Source: Sulfuriferula multivorans (GTDB taxonomy: Bacteria > Pseudomonadota > Gammaproteobacteria > Burkholderiales > Sulfuriferulaceae). Taken from it: 64,000 nt of DNA. The notes under the pieces are model-generated. The model searched no databases and was not told the DNA's origin. It saw only the letters and a list, made by a program, of their open reading frames with translations. The position numbers and the translations under genes are program-made. Of this stretch, positions 26,848 through 35,534 are shown piece by piece. Within the stretch, counting starts at the first letter, position 1; each line of letters begins with the position of its first letter. Location of the stretch: assembly GCF_003851125.1 (NCBI RefSeq), contig NZ_BGOW01000017.1:119033-183032 (forward strand), read 5' to 3'.

Positions 26848-27303
26848 ATGCGAAAAAAACCAGCTATCTACATGTTACTTGCGCTTTTTTTGGGCGGACT
26901 GGCTATTTTCCAGCCGGCTCAGGCAGCAAGCGCACGACCCCAACACTCAGCCGTTGCTGTTAAAGAAAAGGTGGTCATTCAGGTGAGTGACAATGATCCG
27001 AAAAAATGGGCGCTCGCTCTTAATAATGCCGAAAACGTACAAGAAGATATTGGTAAGGACAAGGTGGACATTGAAATAGTCGCGTACGGACCTGGCCTGC
27101 CAATTTTGAAACTCGACTCACCTGTTGGCACCAGAGTAGCGGATGCGATCGCGAGCGGAATCAAGGTAGTTGCCTGTGAAAACACCATGAGGAAGACCAA
27201 TCTGACCAAGGATGACATGCTGCCTAATCTGAATTACGTTAAATCCGGGGTGCCTGAGATCATGCACCGACAACAAGAAGGCTATACTTATATTCGTCCC
27301 TGA
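26848..27303 (+). CDS. periplasmic DsrE-family protein (copy 2)
   Basis: 151 aa with a signal peptide (LLALFLGGLAIFQPAQA). The DsrE-like core is VIQVSDNDPKKWALALNNAENVQ, DIEIVAYGPGLPIL, GIKVVACENTMRKTN with the single Cys110, and SGVPEIMHRQQEGYTYIRP. It shares the x-C-x-N-x-M and G-x-x-E-I...G-Y-x-YI-x-P patterns with copy 1 but is otherwise clearly diverged. GGAAGGAGATAAC precedes the chosen ATG, an excellent ribosome-binding site. It is divergent from the kinase, on the far side of the palindrome. It probably carries or senses a sulfur species in the periplasm (inference). Confidence 0.87.
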   Translation: MRKKPAIYMLLALFLGGLAIFQPAQAASARPQHSAVAVKEKVVIQVSDNDPKKWALALNNAENVQEDIGKDKVDIEIVAYGPGLPILKLDSPVGTRVADAIASGIKVVACENTMRKTNLTKDDMLPNLNYVKSGVPEIMHRQQEGYTYIRP

Positions 27304-27390
27304 AATAGCCTGTTTTGGCACCGGTATGCAATCAACTCCGGAGGAAATGCAGCTACGTTTCTTCCGGAGCGCTCCAGCAATTCAAATAGG

Positions 27391-27624
27391 TCACAACCCC
27401 ACTAGCTGCGCATCCACTCCGCGCTTGACGAGATTTTGATGGATAGTACGCATACTGGTGCAGTCGGGATCGTAGGCGACCAGCATGAGGTGTGGAGCGG
27501 ATGGTGAAACATGGGCGCTGATGACGCAGGGATCTTCGCATACGCAGTCTTCAAGCACCACTTTTTCCGTAGGACCGAGATTGCGATCGAGGTGAAACAT
27601 GATATTGGCGATGGATGTAAGCAT
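27391..27624 (-). CDS. HMA-like small ferredoxin-fold protein
   Basis: 77 aa that resembles small heavy-metal-associated-domain proteins: NIMFHLDRNLGPTEKVVLEDCVCEDPCVISAHV, then HLMLVAYDPDCTSMRTIHQNLVKRGVDAQLVGL. The usual metal-binding CxxC is missing at the first loop. Instead it has Cys27, Cys29 and Cys33 in the DCVCEDPC segment and one later Cys, so metal binding is uncertain. A strong AGGAGGT lies before the ATG. It is convergent with the DsrE-like gene and probably shares its physiological context. Confidence 0.65.
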   Translation of the reverse strand: MLTSIANIMFHLDRNLGPTEKVVLEDCVCEDPCVISAHVSPSAPHLMLVAYDPDCTSMRTIHQNLVKRGVDAQLVGL

Positions 27625-27708
27625 GATTTTTACCTCCTGTTATTCGGCATAGACCAGCGATCCCGTCTCTGGCTGGTCATAAGAGAAATTCATCGCGCTC
27701 CTGTTTCT

Positions 27709-28866
27709 TCAATTGAGCTTGCCGTATCCCAGCATCCCCATCATGAATCTTACTGTGCCATAAGCCAGCCAACCCAGACTGCGCTTATACCAGGGTCGAT
27801 GCAGCCAATGGTCGTGGACTAGACACTGGCTACCCGTATCGATGGCCGCTTGCAAGCTGGCATGCAGTTGCCCGGCGAATGCATGGTCTTCGAGCACGAT
27901 ATTGGCCTCGCGTGCCAGTAACAGGCTAAATGGGTCAATATTGCTGGAACCCACGGTGGCCCAGCGCTGGTCGATTACCGCGACTTTGGCGTGCAGAAAG
28001 CTCTTGTGGTATTCGCATATGGTAATGCCTGCCGCCATGAATTGGCCGTAAAGAGCACGCGAGGCGTAGTGCAGCAGGCGATATTCCACCCTGCCCTGCA
28101 ATAGCAGGGAAACCCTCACGCCGCGCCCTGCCGCTTCGATCAACGCACGGCGGAAACGGATACCGGGCAGGAAGTAGGCATTGGCGATAATGATTTCGCT
28201 GCGCGCTGCATTGATGGCATCCAGATAGGCTTCTTCAATATCGCGCCGGTGGCGCAGGTTGTCGCGTATCAGCAACGCGGCCTGTTGTTCGCCTGCCGGG
28301 GTCGAATGCACCGCCACTGAATGCAACCGGTGTGCCCTGCGGCCTTGCGTCCATTTCACCAGCTTCCACAGGCGCCGCATCACGGGCGCGATCTGGGCAA
28401 GTACCGGCCCCTCCACCCGAACTGCATAATCGTAGCGCGGTGGAATCTGTCCGGGCATATCCATATCGTCAATGATATTGATGCCACCCACGAACGCGTA
28501 GCGTGCATCAATCATGCACAGCTTACGGTGCAGACGGCGCAGGCGGTTGCGGCGCAGGTGCAGTATGCCGGGTTCGGGGCGAAAAATTAAAATCTCAACG
28601 CCGTCGCGACGCATCTCGTTCAGTAGCTGGCTTGGCAATGCCTTGCTGCCGAATCCGTCCAGCACCAAACGTACAATTACCCCTCTCAATGCGGCACGCG
28701 ACAGCGCCGCAGCTATCGTACGTCCGGTCACGTCGTTTGCAAAAATGTATGTCTCCAGGTGGATTTCGTGCTGTGCGGCCTCTATCGAGGCTTCCAGCTC
28801 GGGGAAAAATTCCACACCATTTTGCAGCAGGGTAATGCGGTTACCGGACAGGAGGCCTGGTGTCAT
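27709..28866 (-). CDS. clsB: cardiolipin synthase B (phospholipase D family)
   Basis: 385 aa with two HKD catalytic motifs: HRKLCMID (His113, Lys115, Asp120) followed by FVGGINI, and HAKVAVID (His292, Lys294, Asp299) followed by GSSNIDPFS. It makes cardiolipin from phosphatidylglycerol, or in ClsB from PG or PE as acceptor, at the inner membrane. It starts at an ATG overlapping the stop of the endonuclease-family gene (ATGA). This pair is a standard neighbourhood, as ybhP-clsB in E. coli. The length is near the usual 390-410 aa. Confidence 0.93.
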   Translation of the reverse strand: MTPGLLSGNRITLLQNGVEFFPELEASIEAAQHEIHLETYIFANDVTGRTIAAALSRAALRGVIVRLVLDGFGSKALPSQLLNEMRRDGVEILIFRPEPGILHLRRNRLRRLHRKLCMIDARYAFVGGINIIDDMDMPGQIPPRYDYAVRVEGPVLAQIAPVMRRLWKLVKWTQGRRAHRLHSVAVHSTPAGEQQAALLIRDNLRHRRDIEEAYLDAINAARSEIIIANAYFLPGIRFRRALIEAAGRGVRVSLLLQGRVEYRLLHYASRALYGQFMAAGITICEYHKSFLHAKVAVIDQRWATVGSSNIDPFSLLLAREANIVLEDHAFAGQLHASLQAAIDTGSQCLVHDHWLHRPWYKRSLGWLAYGTVRFMMGMLGYGKLN

Positions 28867-29621
28867 GCGTGCTTAAGGGTTGCAGTGAGCGCGGCGTGGT
28901 CAGAAATACGTCGCCAGTAAGCGCCATGCATTACGCTCGCCTCGGCAACATCAAAGCCGCGTACGTAGATTCGATCCAGGTGAAACATTGGAAACGCCGA
29001 GGGAAAACTGCGTGCCGGACTGCCATTAGCCAGCTCGAACACTTCTCTCAATCCCAGCTCCTGGGCCAACTGCTTCCCGATCCGGATACGCCAATCGTTA
29101 AAGTCGCCGGCAATAATGAGCGGCGCATCATCAGGGACTGCGCTGCGGATACGCTCAGCCAGCAAATGCATCTGGATGGCACGACCACGCTCGAACAAAC
29201 CCATATGCACGCACAGGCAATGCAGCGCCTGTTTCATCCCCGGCACCGCCATTTCGGCGTGCAGCAAGCCGCGCGATTCGTAAGCATGGGCGGAAATATC
29301 CAGATTTTCCCAACGCAGGATGGGATAGCGCGACAAGATGGCGTTGCCATGGTGGCCTGCATCATAGACGGCATTTTTGCCATAGGCGAAGTCCGACCAT
29401 ACACTGTCGGCGAGAAATTCGTACTGAGGGGTGGTGGGCCAGTTGGCGAAACGCTCTGCGTGGCCTGCGTGACTGCCTTGCACCTCCTGGAGAAATACAA
29501 TATCTGCAGACAGTGCCCGTAGCCGCTCACGCAACTCATGGATGACCATGCGCCGGTTAAAGTGGGAAAACCCTTTATGGATGTTGTAGCTGGCGACGCG
29601 CAAAACGATGCTCATGCCCAT
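28863..29621 (-). CDS. endonuclease/exonuclease/phosphatase-family protein (YbhP-like)
   Basis: 252-aa EEP-fold hydrolase. Motifs are VASYNIHKGF (Asn), IVFLQEVQG (metal-binding Glu), GNAILSRYPIL, IIAGDFNDWR (Asp, Asn) and a C-terminal ISDHAALTATL (Asp-His). It cleaves a phosphodiester or phosphate ester of unknown identity. Pairing with clsB suggests a lipid-linked substrate (inference). Two in-frame ATGs three codons apart are possible starts. Confidence 0.88.
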   Translation of the reverse strand: MGMSIVLRVASYNIHKGFSHFNRRMVIHELRERLRALSADIVFLQEVQGSHAGHAERFANWPTTPQYEFLADSVWSDFAYGKNAVYDAGHHGNAILSRYPILRWENLDISAHAYESRGLLHAEMAVPGMKQALHCLCVHMGLFERGRAIQMHLLAERIRSAVPDDAPLIIAGDFNDWRIRIGKQLAQELGLREVFELANGSPARSFPSAFPMFHLDRIYVRGFDVAEASVMHGAYWRRISDHAALTATLKHA

Positions 29622-29721
29622 ATGATAGCAATTCCTGTGGCCGAGGCGTCAGTTCAATGCGTACCTTATATTACCGCCTGCTGGAGGATGGCTTGCCCAT
29701 GCGCGGCAAAATCATGGATCG

Positions 29722-31512
29722 CTATGCGGCAGCGCGTGGCTGCTCGCGCTCCTGTGCACTGCTGCGTTTATCGACATAGATGCTTGAACCTGTCGTACGT
29801 TTTGCCATTTTCTTCACTTCCGTCGCTGCGGCCGCGACTTCGTGGTGCCCGGCAAATCGTCCCGGCGCGACTTGCACTATGCCAATGGATAACGCAGGAA
29901 AAGAATGGAATTCCATGTTGCCGCGCCGGTCTTCCGCCTCATAACCGCCAGCGGTCAGAGTTTGCGCGGACAGCATCCGGGCAAGGCTGCTATCAAATGC
30001 ATCCAGCATCCTGCGGCAGCGCTGTTCCCAATCCGGACTTTGGAAAAGTATGAAAAAATCATCTCCACCGATATGCCCGACAAAATCCATGTCCGGGTCA
30101 CTATGTACAGAGAGTAAATTGGCCGTCATCTGAATGATCTCATCTCCCTTGCGATATCCGTAGACATCGTTGAAGGGCTTGAAATGATCCAGATCGGCAT
30201 AACACGCACAAAATGCCTGCCCATTTTCCAGCAAACGTTCGGTATGTTCGGTGATCGGCACATTTCCTGGCAGCAGGGTCAAAGGATTGGCATAGCGCGC
30301 TGCCTGGATTTGCAAATCGGTGATTTCCTGCATCAGATCGAAGCTGGACCCGACCCCCAGGTAGAGACCGCGATCGGTGAAGATATATCCATCGGCAAAA
30401 TTGCTTTTACCCTTGTTGACCACCAGTTGACTCAATTCGGCCACGGGTGTTTTGATATCGACAATCAACGGGTCACTGTCCATGAACATTTCGCAAGGCT
30501 TTCGGCCATACAGCTCGCGCGTATACACCCGCGAAAATCGGTCTATCAGCAGACTGCGATTGATCAGGCCAACGGGCACGCCATCTTTAACCACCGGCAA
30601 GGCATGGAGCTTGGGATGCGTTTGAAATACCTTGAGCACTTCTTCGCTCATCGCATTCGGTGGTACTGAAGGCGCGTCCATCAGTAATTTCCGGGATTGA
30701 TGTTTACGCGCATCGATCTTCTGGGTATGCGGATAAACACAAATCTGCGCGCTGGCCATGCACTCCAGCACTTCCTGGCTGGGTGAATGAGCCGGACGAT
30801 CGAGCGGATGACCAATAAAATAGCCTTGCCCGAAACAAATTCCCATGTCTTTGATGACCTGGAATTCGGCACGATTTTCAATACCTTCGGCAATCAGGCG
30901 AGCGCCGCCGTTCTCGGCAATTTGCTGGATGGAACGAATGAATTGCAACTTGGTGGGATCCTGATGAATCCTGTGAACGAAATGCTTGTCTATTTTTACA
31001 TAGTCAGGCTGCAGTTCTGACCATAGCCTGAGACTGGAAAAACCCTCGCCCAAATCATCCAGGGCAATCTGGAAGCCTTCCGCGCGCAATGCCATGATCG
31101 CTTCCACTACCGGCGCAAGCGCCATCTTGGGAGAGCTTTCAGTGATCTCGAAAACGATACGATCACGCGGAAAATCATCCCTATTCAGGAGCGCCTGCAC
31201 TGCATCCGTTTTCAGGCAACCTTCCAGCAAACCCAGCGGACTTATATTCAAAAACAGGCGCCCGGGCAGCGCTCGCTTGATGAACCAGTCAAGCACAGTG
31301 GTCACGCACAGGGACTCGACGCGACCAGACAAACCGAATTGTTCGGCAGTAGCCAACAGTTTGATGGGGGAATGCAGTGGACTGTTGGAAGGGCCACGGA
31401 TCAGGCCTTCATAACCTATCAGTTGACCCGCACGCAAATCCATAATGGGCTGGAAAACAGCCTGGAGCGTTTCATTTTCCAGGATATCCAGCAACAGGTC
31501 ATGCAGTCTCAT
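29722..31512 (-). CDS. EAL-CBS-GGDEF cyclic-di-GMP signalling protein
   Basis: 596 aa with three parts. The N-terminal EAL domain (residues 10-255) has YEGLIRG for EAL, NISP, FEITES, LDDLGEGFSS for the loop-6 motif, DYVKIDK and AEGIEN. A CBS-pair-like middle (about 290-410) follows. The C-terminal GGDEF domain has HIGGDDF at 480-486. The EAL motifs keep the metal-binding Glu and Lys, so phosphodiesterase activity is plausible; GGDDF fits an active cyclase too. I chose the ATG at 31512 because the EAL domain starts there. It is inserted between nudB and the endonuclease gene. No membrane segment is visible, so it is cytoplasmic. Confidence 0.88.
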   Translation of the reverse strand: MRLHDLLLDILENETLQAVFQPIMDLRAGQLIGYEGLIRGPSNSPLHSPIKLLATAEQFGLSGRVESLCVTTVLDWFIKRALPGRLFLNISPLGLLEGCLKTDAVQALLNRDDFPRDRIVFEITESSPKMALAPVVEAIMALRAEGFQIALDDLGEGFSSLRLWSELQPDYVKIDKHFVHRIHQDPTKLQFIRSIQQIAENGGARLIAEGIENRAEFQVIKDMGICFGQGYFIGHPLDRPAHSPSQEVLECMASAQICVYPHTQKIDARKHQSRKLLMDAPSVPPNAMSEEVLKVFQTHPKLHALPVVKDGVPVGLINRSLLIDRFSRVYTRELYGRKPCEMFMDSDPLIVDIKTPVAELSQLVVNKGKSNFADGYIFTDRGLYLGVGSSFDLMQEITDLQIQAARYANPLTLLPGNVPITEHTERLLENGQAFCACYADLDHFKPFNDVYGYRKGDEIIQMTANLLSVHSDPDMDFVGHIGGDDFFILFQSPDWEQRCRRMLDAFDSSLARMLSAQTLTAGGYEAEDRRGNMEFHSFPALSIGIVQVAPGRFAGHHEVAAAATEVKKMAKRTTGSSIYVDKRSSAQEREQPRAAA

Positions 31513-31623
31513 GGCTACCCGCCTATTTACAAAATAACCTGGGCATCCTATAGGCACACTATGACAGTTACGTGACAAACGCAGCTACGCGAAGCCTCAT
31601 ATTGCTACCCCGCCTAGCAGAAT

Positions 31624-32061
31624 TCACTTGAGTAGACGCTTGATTGCTTCGGCATTGCTGGATGAGAAGCATTTTTCTGGTGCTGCTTCAGCGGCTAGCC
31701 ATACATAGCCAAGGTGCTCGCGCGGCGACACAGTGATCGGCAATACATTGGGCAACACCAGACCGAATACATGCTCGGTATTCTCGGTCACACCTGGCGC
31801 ATAGCGATGACGCCACTGCGGATAGATGGTGAAAGTATTTTGATAACCCCAATCATCAAGGCGAAAACATTGCGCATCCAGGCCGGTTTCTTCCTCCACT
31901 TCACGCACCGCGGTTTGGCGGAGACTTTCCTCACCATCACGGCTTCCGGTGACCGATTGCCACAAGCCGGGATGATCGGCACGTTCCAGTAGCAGCACCT
32001 GCAGGTCCTGGGTATAAATAACGACCAGCACGGAAACAGGCTGTTTATACGTTTGCTCCAT
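31624..32061 (-). CDS. nudB: dihydroneopterin triphosphate diphosphatase
   Basis: 145-aa Nudix hydrolase matching NudB. The start is KQPVSVLVVIYT, then LWQSVTGSRDGEESLRQTAVREVEEETGL, which contains the Nudix box GX5EX7REUXEEXGU. NudB removes pyrophosphate from dihydroneopterin triphosphate in folate synthesis. I chose the ATG at 32061 from the family N-terminus; the 61 codons upstream read through intergenic AT-rich DNA. It follows aspS in many betaproteobacteria. Here an opposite-strand orphan gene lies between them. Confidence 0.88.
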   Translation of the reverse strand: MEQTYKQPVSVLVVIYTQDLQVLLLERADHPGLWQSVTGSRDGEESLRQTAVREVEEETGLDAQCFRLDDWGYQNTFTIYPQWRHRYAPGVTENTEHVFGLVLPNVLPITVSPREHLGYVWLAAEAAPEKCFSSSNAEAIKRLLK

Positions 32062-32154
32062 GTACTTTCTCAAGGTTCGTAACGAATTGCCGTTATTATG
32101 ATAATAATGGTATATAAATACCAAAACAAAACATAAAAAACATGGAGACTGAAG

Positions 32155-32691
32155 ATGAATCCTGCACTCTGCTATATCCGTACCGCGCTCGGTCGGGACG
32201 AACTGCAACAACCCAAACTCGGCCTCAAACCACGTTGCCGGCAACTGCTGTTTGTACTGGATGGCACGCTATCAATCGCACAGCTAGGTCAGTCCATGCC
32301 TGGCATCAGCGATCTGGAAGGCACCTTGCAAGATATGCTGAAGCTGGGCTTGATTTGCCTCAGTAGCGACACCCCTGCCCCTGCCAAAACCGGTGTCAAA
32401 GAAAGCGCTGCAACCAGCAGTCACGATGATCTGGCAGAAAAGCTGGATCATGCCATGCATCACAGCACGGATAGTGGCAACCGTTTTGAGGATGCGAAGC
32501 GCCATGCAGCAGATATGATGACCGCACTGTTTGGCGCCAAATCCTCGCATGTGGACAAACTCGCACAAGCCAGCACGCAAGGCGAACTGCTGGCCGAGGT
32601 CGCCAAATGCAAGAAAATCCTCGGCGCTGTGGCGAGTGCATCCAAGGCACAACACTTCGAACAGTCGGTGCTCGCTGCGCTGCAAAAATAA
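32155..32691 (+). CDS. hypothetical protein, betaproteobacterial orphan
   Basis: 178-aa soluble protein. The N-terminal part (residues 1-70) looks like a small winged-helix or PilZ-like fold (PRCRQLLFVLDGTLSIAQLGQS, LQDMLKLGLICL). An Ala/Ser/Asp-rich linker follows, then a helical C-terminal half (RFEDAKRHAADMMTALFG, LLAEVAKCKKILGAVASASKAQHFEQSVLAAL). GGAG lies 7 nt before the ATG. The upstream region is AT-rich with GGTATataaATACC. I recognise no function. It faces aspS convergently and interrupts the usual aspS-nudB run. Confidence 0.7.
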   Translation: MNPALCYIRTALGRDELQQPKLGLKPRCRQLLFVLDGTLSIAQLGQSMPGISDLEGTLQDMLKLGLICLSSDTPAPAKTGVKESAATSSHDDLAEKLDHAMHHSTDSGNRFEDAKRHAADMMTALFGAKSSHVDKLAQASTQGELLAEVAKCKKILGAVASASKAQHFEQSVLAALQK

Positions 32692-32719
32692 CCCCCCTAT
32701 TTGGGGCGGAGAAGCGTTG

Positions 32720-34504
32720 CTACGCCTTTGCTGGTTCTATATTGCGCAGGCGGATGTGCAATTCTCGCAACTGACGCTCGTCCACTGCATTCGGTGCTTG
32801 CGTCATCAAGTCGTTGGCACGCTGGGTTTTTGGAAAGGCGATTACGTCGCGGATGGATTCCGCGCCCGCCATCAGCGCCACCAGACGGTCCAGACCGAAG
32901 GCCAGGCCGCCATGCGGCGGGGCACCGAATTGCAGGGCATCCAGCAGGAAGCCGAATTTCTCGCGCGATTCTTCCTGGCTGATGCCAAGCGCGCGGAACA
33001 CGATTTCCTGGACTGATTGCTGATGAATACGCACCGAACCGCCTCCCACTTCCCAGCCATTCAGCACCATGTCGTAAGCGCGTGACAACGCAGCACCCGG
33101 GTTGCTTTCCAGCAGCGCTTCGTGACCCAGCTTGGGTGCGGTGAAAGGGTGGTGCAGCGCATCCCAGCGTTGCTCACCTTCGTTGTATTCAAACATCGGG
33201 AAATCCACCACCCACAATGGCTTCCATTCATTCACCGCATGGCCTTTTTCGTGGCCGACCTTGCTGCGCAGTGCTCCCAGAGCATCGTTGACGACACCGG
33301 CTTTGTCCGCGCCGAAGAAAATCAGATCGCCGTTGCCAACTCTGGTGCGCGAGATAATCTCGGCCAGCGCCGCTTCTGGCAGGAATTTGACAATCGGCGA
33401 TTGCAGGCCGGTTTCATTGAGCTGGGTCACATCGTTGACCTTGATGTAAGCCAGGCCTTTGGCACCGTAGATTTTGACAAAATCAGTGTAGTCATCGATC
33501 TCTTTACGCGACAGCTCCGCACCACCGGGAACTTTCATTGCCGCCACACGGCCGCCTTGCATGTCCGCCGCACCACGGAATACCTTGAAGTCCACGGTTT
33601 TCATCAGGTCGGTGAGTTCGACCAGTTCCAGCGTCACGCGCATGTCCGGTTTGTCCGAACCATAACGGTTCATCGCCTCGCTGTATGGCATGCGCGGAAA
33701 CGGATTGGGTAAATCCACGTCCATGACCTTTTTGAACATCTCGCGGATCATCGCTTCCACCAGATTCATGATTTCCTCTTCGGACATGAACGAGGTTTCA
33801 ATATCCACCTGGGTGAATTCAGGCTGGCGGTCGGCGCGTAAATCTTCGTCGCGGAAACATTTGGTGATCTGGAAATAGCGGTCGAAACCGGACACCATCA
33901 ATAACTGTTTGAACAGTTGCGGCGACTGCGGCAACGCATAGAACATGCCGGCATGCACGCGCGACGGCACCAGATAGTCGCGTGCGCCTTCCGGCGTGGA
34001 GCGGGTCAGCATCGGCGTTTCGATTTCCATGAAGCCGTTGACGTCGAGGTAGTCCCGTAAAGTCTTGGCCACGCGATAGCGCAGGCGCATGTTGTTCTGC
34101 ATCACCGGGCGGCGCAGGTCGAGATAGCGGTGTGTGAGGCGCACATTCTCCGACAGGTTTTCGTCGTCGAGCTGAAACGGCGGCGTGGCAGAGGCGTTGA
34201 GTACCTCCATCTCCACTGCCAGCACTTCGATTTCGCCGGTTGGCAGATTGGGGTTGACCGTGCCTTCCGGGCGGGGGCGCACGCGGCCCGTGATTTTCAA
34301 TACGAATTCGCTGCGCACGTCCTCGGCAATTTTGAAAGTATCGGCACGATCCGGGTCGCATACCACCTGCACCATCCCTTCGCGGTCGCGCAGATCAATG
34401 AAAATTACCCCGCCGTGGTCGCGGCGGCGATGGGCCCAACCACATAGTGTGATGGTTTGGTCTAGATGGGTGCGGTTTACGGAGCCGCAGTAATGGGTGC
34501 GCAT
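32720..34504 (-). CDS. aspS: aspartyl-tRNA synthetase
   Basis: 594-aa bacterial-type class IIb synthetase. The OB-fold anticodon-binding domain is residues 1-105, the catalytic core has [11 protein letters not shown] and [23 protein letters not shown] (motif 2), a GAD insert is central, and [14 protein letters not shown] is motif 3. The anticodon loop reads [12 protein letters not shown] His at this place is typical of non-discriminating enzymes such as that of Pseudomonas aeruginosa, so it may also charge tRNA-Asn and rely on GatCAB (inference). It lies 39 nt downstream of the DUF502 gene. Confidence 0.97.
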   Translation of the reverse strand: MRTHYCGSVNRTHLDQTITLCGWAHRRRDHGGVIFIDLRDREGMVQVVCDPDRADTFKIAEDVRSEFVLKITGRVRPRPEGTVNPNLPTGEIEVLAVEMEVLNASATPPFQLDDENLSENVRLTHRYLDLRRPVMQNNMRLRYRVAKTLRDYLDVNGFMEIETPMLTRSTPEGARDYLVPSRVHAGMFYALPQSPQLFKQLLMVSGFDRYFQITKCFRDEDLRADRQPEFTQVDIETSFMSEEEIMNLVEAMIREMFKKVMDVDLPNPFPRMPYSEAMNRYGSDKPDMRVTLELVELTDLMKTVDFKVFRGAADMQGGRVAAMKVPGGAELSRKEIDDYTDFVKIYGAKGLAYIKVNDVTQLNETGLQSPIVKFLPEAALAEIISRTRVGNGDLIFFGADKAGVVNDALGALRSKVGHEKGHAVNEWKPLWVVDFPMFEYNEGEQRWDALHHPFTAPKLGHEALLESNPGAALSRAYDMVLNGWEVGGGSVRIHQQSVQEIVFRALGISQEESREKFGFLLDALQFGAPPHGGLAFGLDRLVALMAGAESIRDVIAFPKTQRANDLMTQAPNAVDERQLRELHIRLRNIEPAKA

Positions 34505-34543
34505 GGTAATTTTGAATTGGAATTGTTGAAAAATTGAAGCTGC

Positions 34544-35161
34544 TTATGTGCTGGAATGATTGACCAGCGGATGTTTGTCAGGCGACGAGACGACTCCCAT
34601 GGAAACAATGTACTTGAGCGCCACATCCACACTGATACCCAGTTCTATGGTGTCAGTTTTTTTCACAAAAAAATAAAAGCCATTCACCGGACTGGGTGTA
34701 GTAGGAATAAACACACCTACGTATTCGGCATCCAGGCTACCTGCCACATCACCGGGTATGTTGGTCTGAAATGCCAAGGACCACGCGTCCGGGTGCGGGT
34801 AGCGCACCAGCAGCACTTTGCGGAACGCCTCGCCCGACCCGGAAAACAACGTGTCCGACACCTGCTTGACGCTGTAATAGATTGATTTTACTACCGGAAT
34901 CCGTCCCAGCAGGCTTTCCCAGAACAGCAGCAGGCGTTGACCTATGATATTGGCTGTCACCAGACCCGTCAGCAGAATCACCGCCAAAGTCAGCACCACG
35001 CCCAGACCGGGCAGATGCATCCCCAGCCATGCCTCTGGCCTCCACGCATGAGGCAGCAACAGCAGCGTCTGATCCATGCTGCCGATGATGAGATTGAGCA
35101 CCCACAGGGTAATCCCCAGCGGCACCCAGATCAGGAGCCCGGTGATGAAGTAGCGTTTCAT
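34544..35161 (-). CDS. DUF502 family membrane protein
   Basis: 205-aa protein with two N-terminal membrane helices (YFITGLLIWVPLGITLWVL and GLGVVLTLAVILLTGLVTANIIG) and a C-terminal beta-rich domain. The family pattern RIPVVKSIYYSVKQVSDTLF follows the second helix, then PHPDAWSLAFQT and VFIPTTPSPVNGFYFFVKK. The function of DUF502 is unknown. It sits between fmdB and aspS, a conserved betaproteobacterial trio, and is probably cotranscribed with both. Confidence 0.92.
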   Translation of the reverse strand: MKRYFITGLLIWVPLGITLWVLNLIIGSMDQTLLLLPHAWRPEAWLGMHLPGLGVVLTLAVILLTGLVTANIIGQRLLLFWESLLGRIPVVKSIYYSVKQVSDTLFSGSGEAFRKVLLVRYPHPDAWSLAFQTNIPGDVAGSLDAEYVGVFIPTTPSPVNGFYFFVKKTDTIELGISVDVALKYIVSMGVVSSPDKHPLVNHSST

Positions 35162-35198
35162 ATTGACTTACTCTCGCACAGCCTGTGGTTGCGTCTGG

Positions 35199-35453
35199 TC
35201 AAGAACACGCCGGGCACGCTCCGGTACCGCAAGCCGGGGCTGGGGCAGCTTCTTCCTTCTTGGCAGGACTGCCCCCCTTGAAGTCGGTGGCATAGTAGCC
35301 ATTTCCTTTAAGCTGGAAGCCGGCTGCGGTAAGTTGTTTACTGAAGCTCTCCTTGCCGCATTGCGGACACACCGTGAGGGCGGCAGCAGACATTTTTTGC
35401 ATGACGTCTTCGGCGTGGCCACAAGCAGCGCATTTGTAAGCGTAGATAGGCAT
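35199..35453 (-). CDS. FmdB-family zinc ribbon protein
   Basis: 84-aa FmdB/CxxC_CxxC_SSSS-family protein. The zinc ribbon is formed by YKCAACG near residues 7-12 and VCPQCGKES near 29-36, with KQLTAAGFQLKGNGYYATDF after it. A low-complexity tail rich in Ala/Lys/Pro adds CGTGACPACS. Members are proposed regulatory or metal-binding proteins. It heads the fmdB-DUF502-aspS run. Confidence 0.88.
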   Translation of the reverse strand: MPIYAYKCAACGHAEDVMQKMSAAALTVCPQCGKESFSKQLTAAGFQLKGNGYYATDFKGGSPAKKEEAAPAPACGTGACPACS

Positions 35454-35534
35454 AGCAGACTCCTGAAAAAACGGTTAACAATTCAACCCGTTATTGTACA
35501 TTAAGAATGTCTGATATATGGGTTTTTCAGGGCT

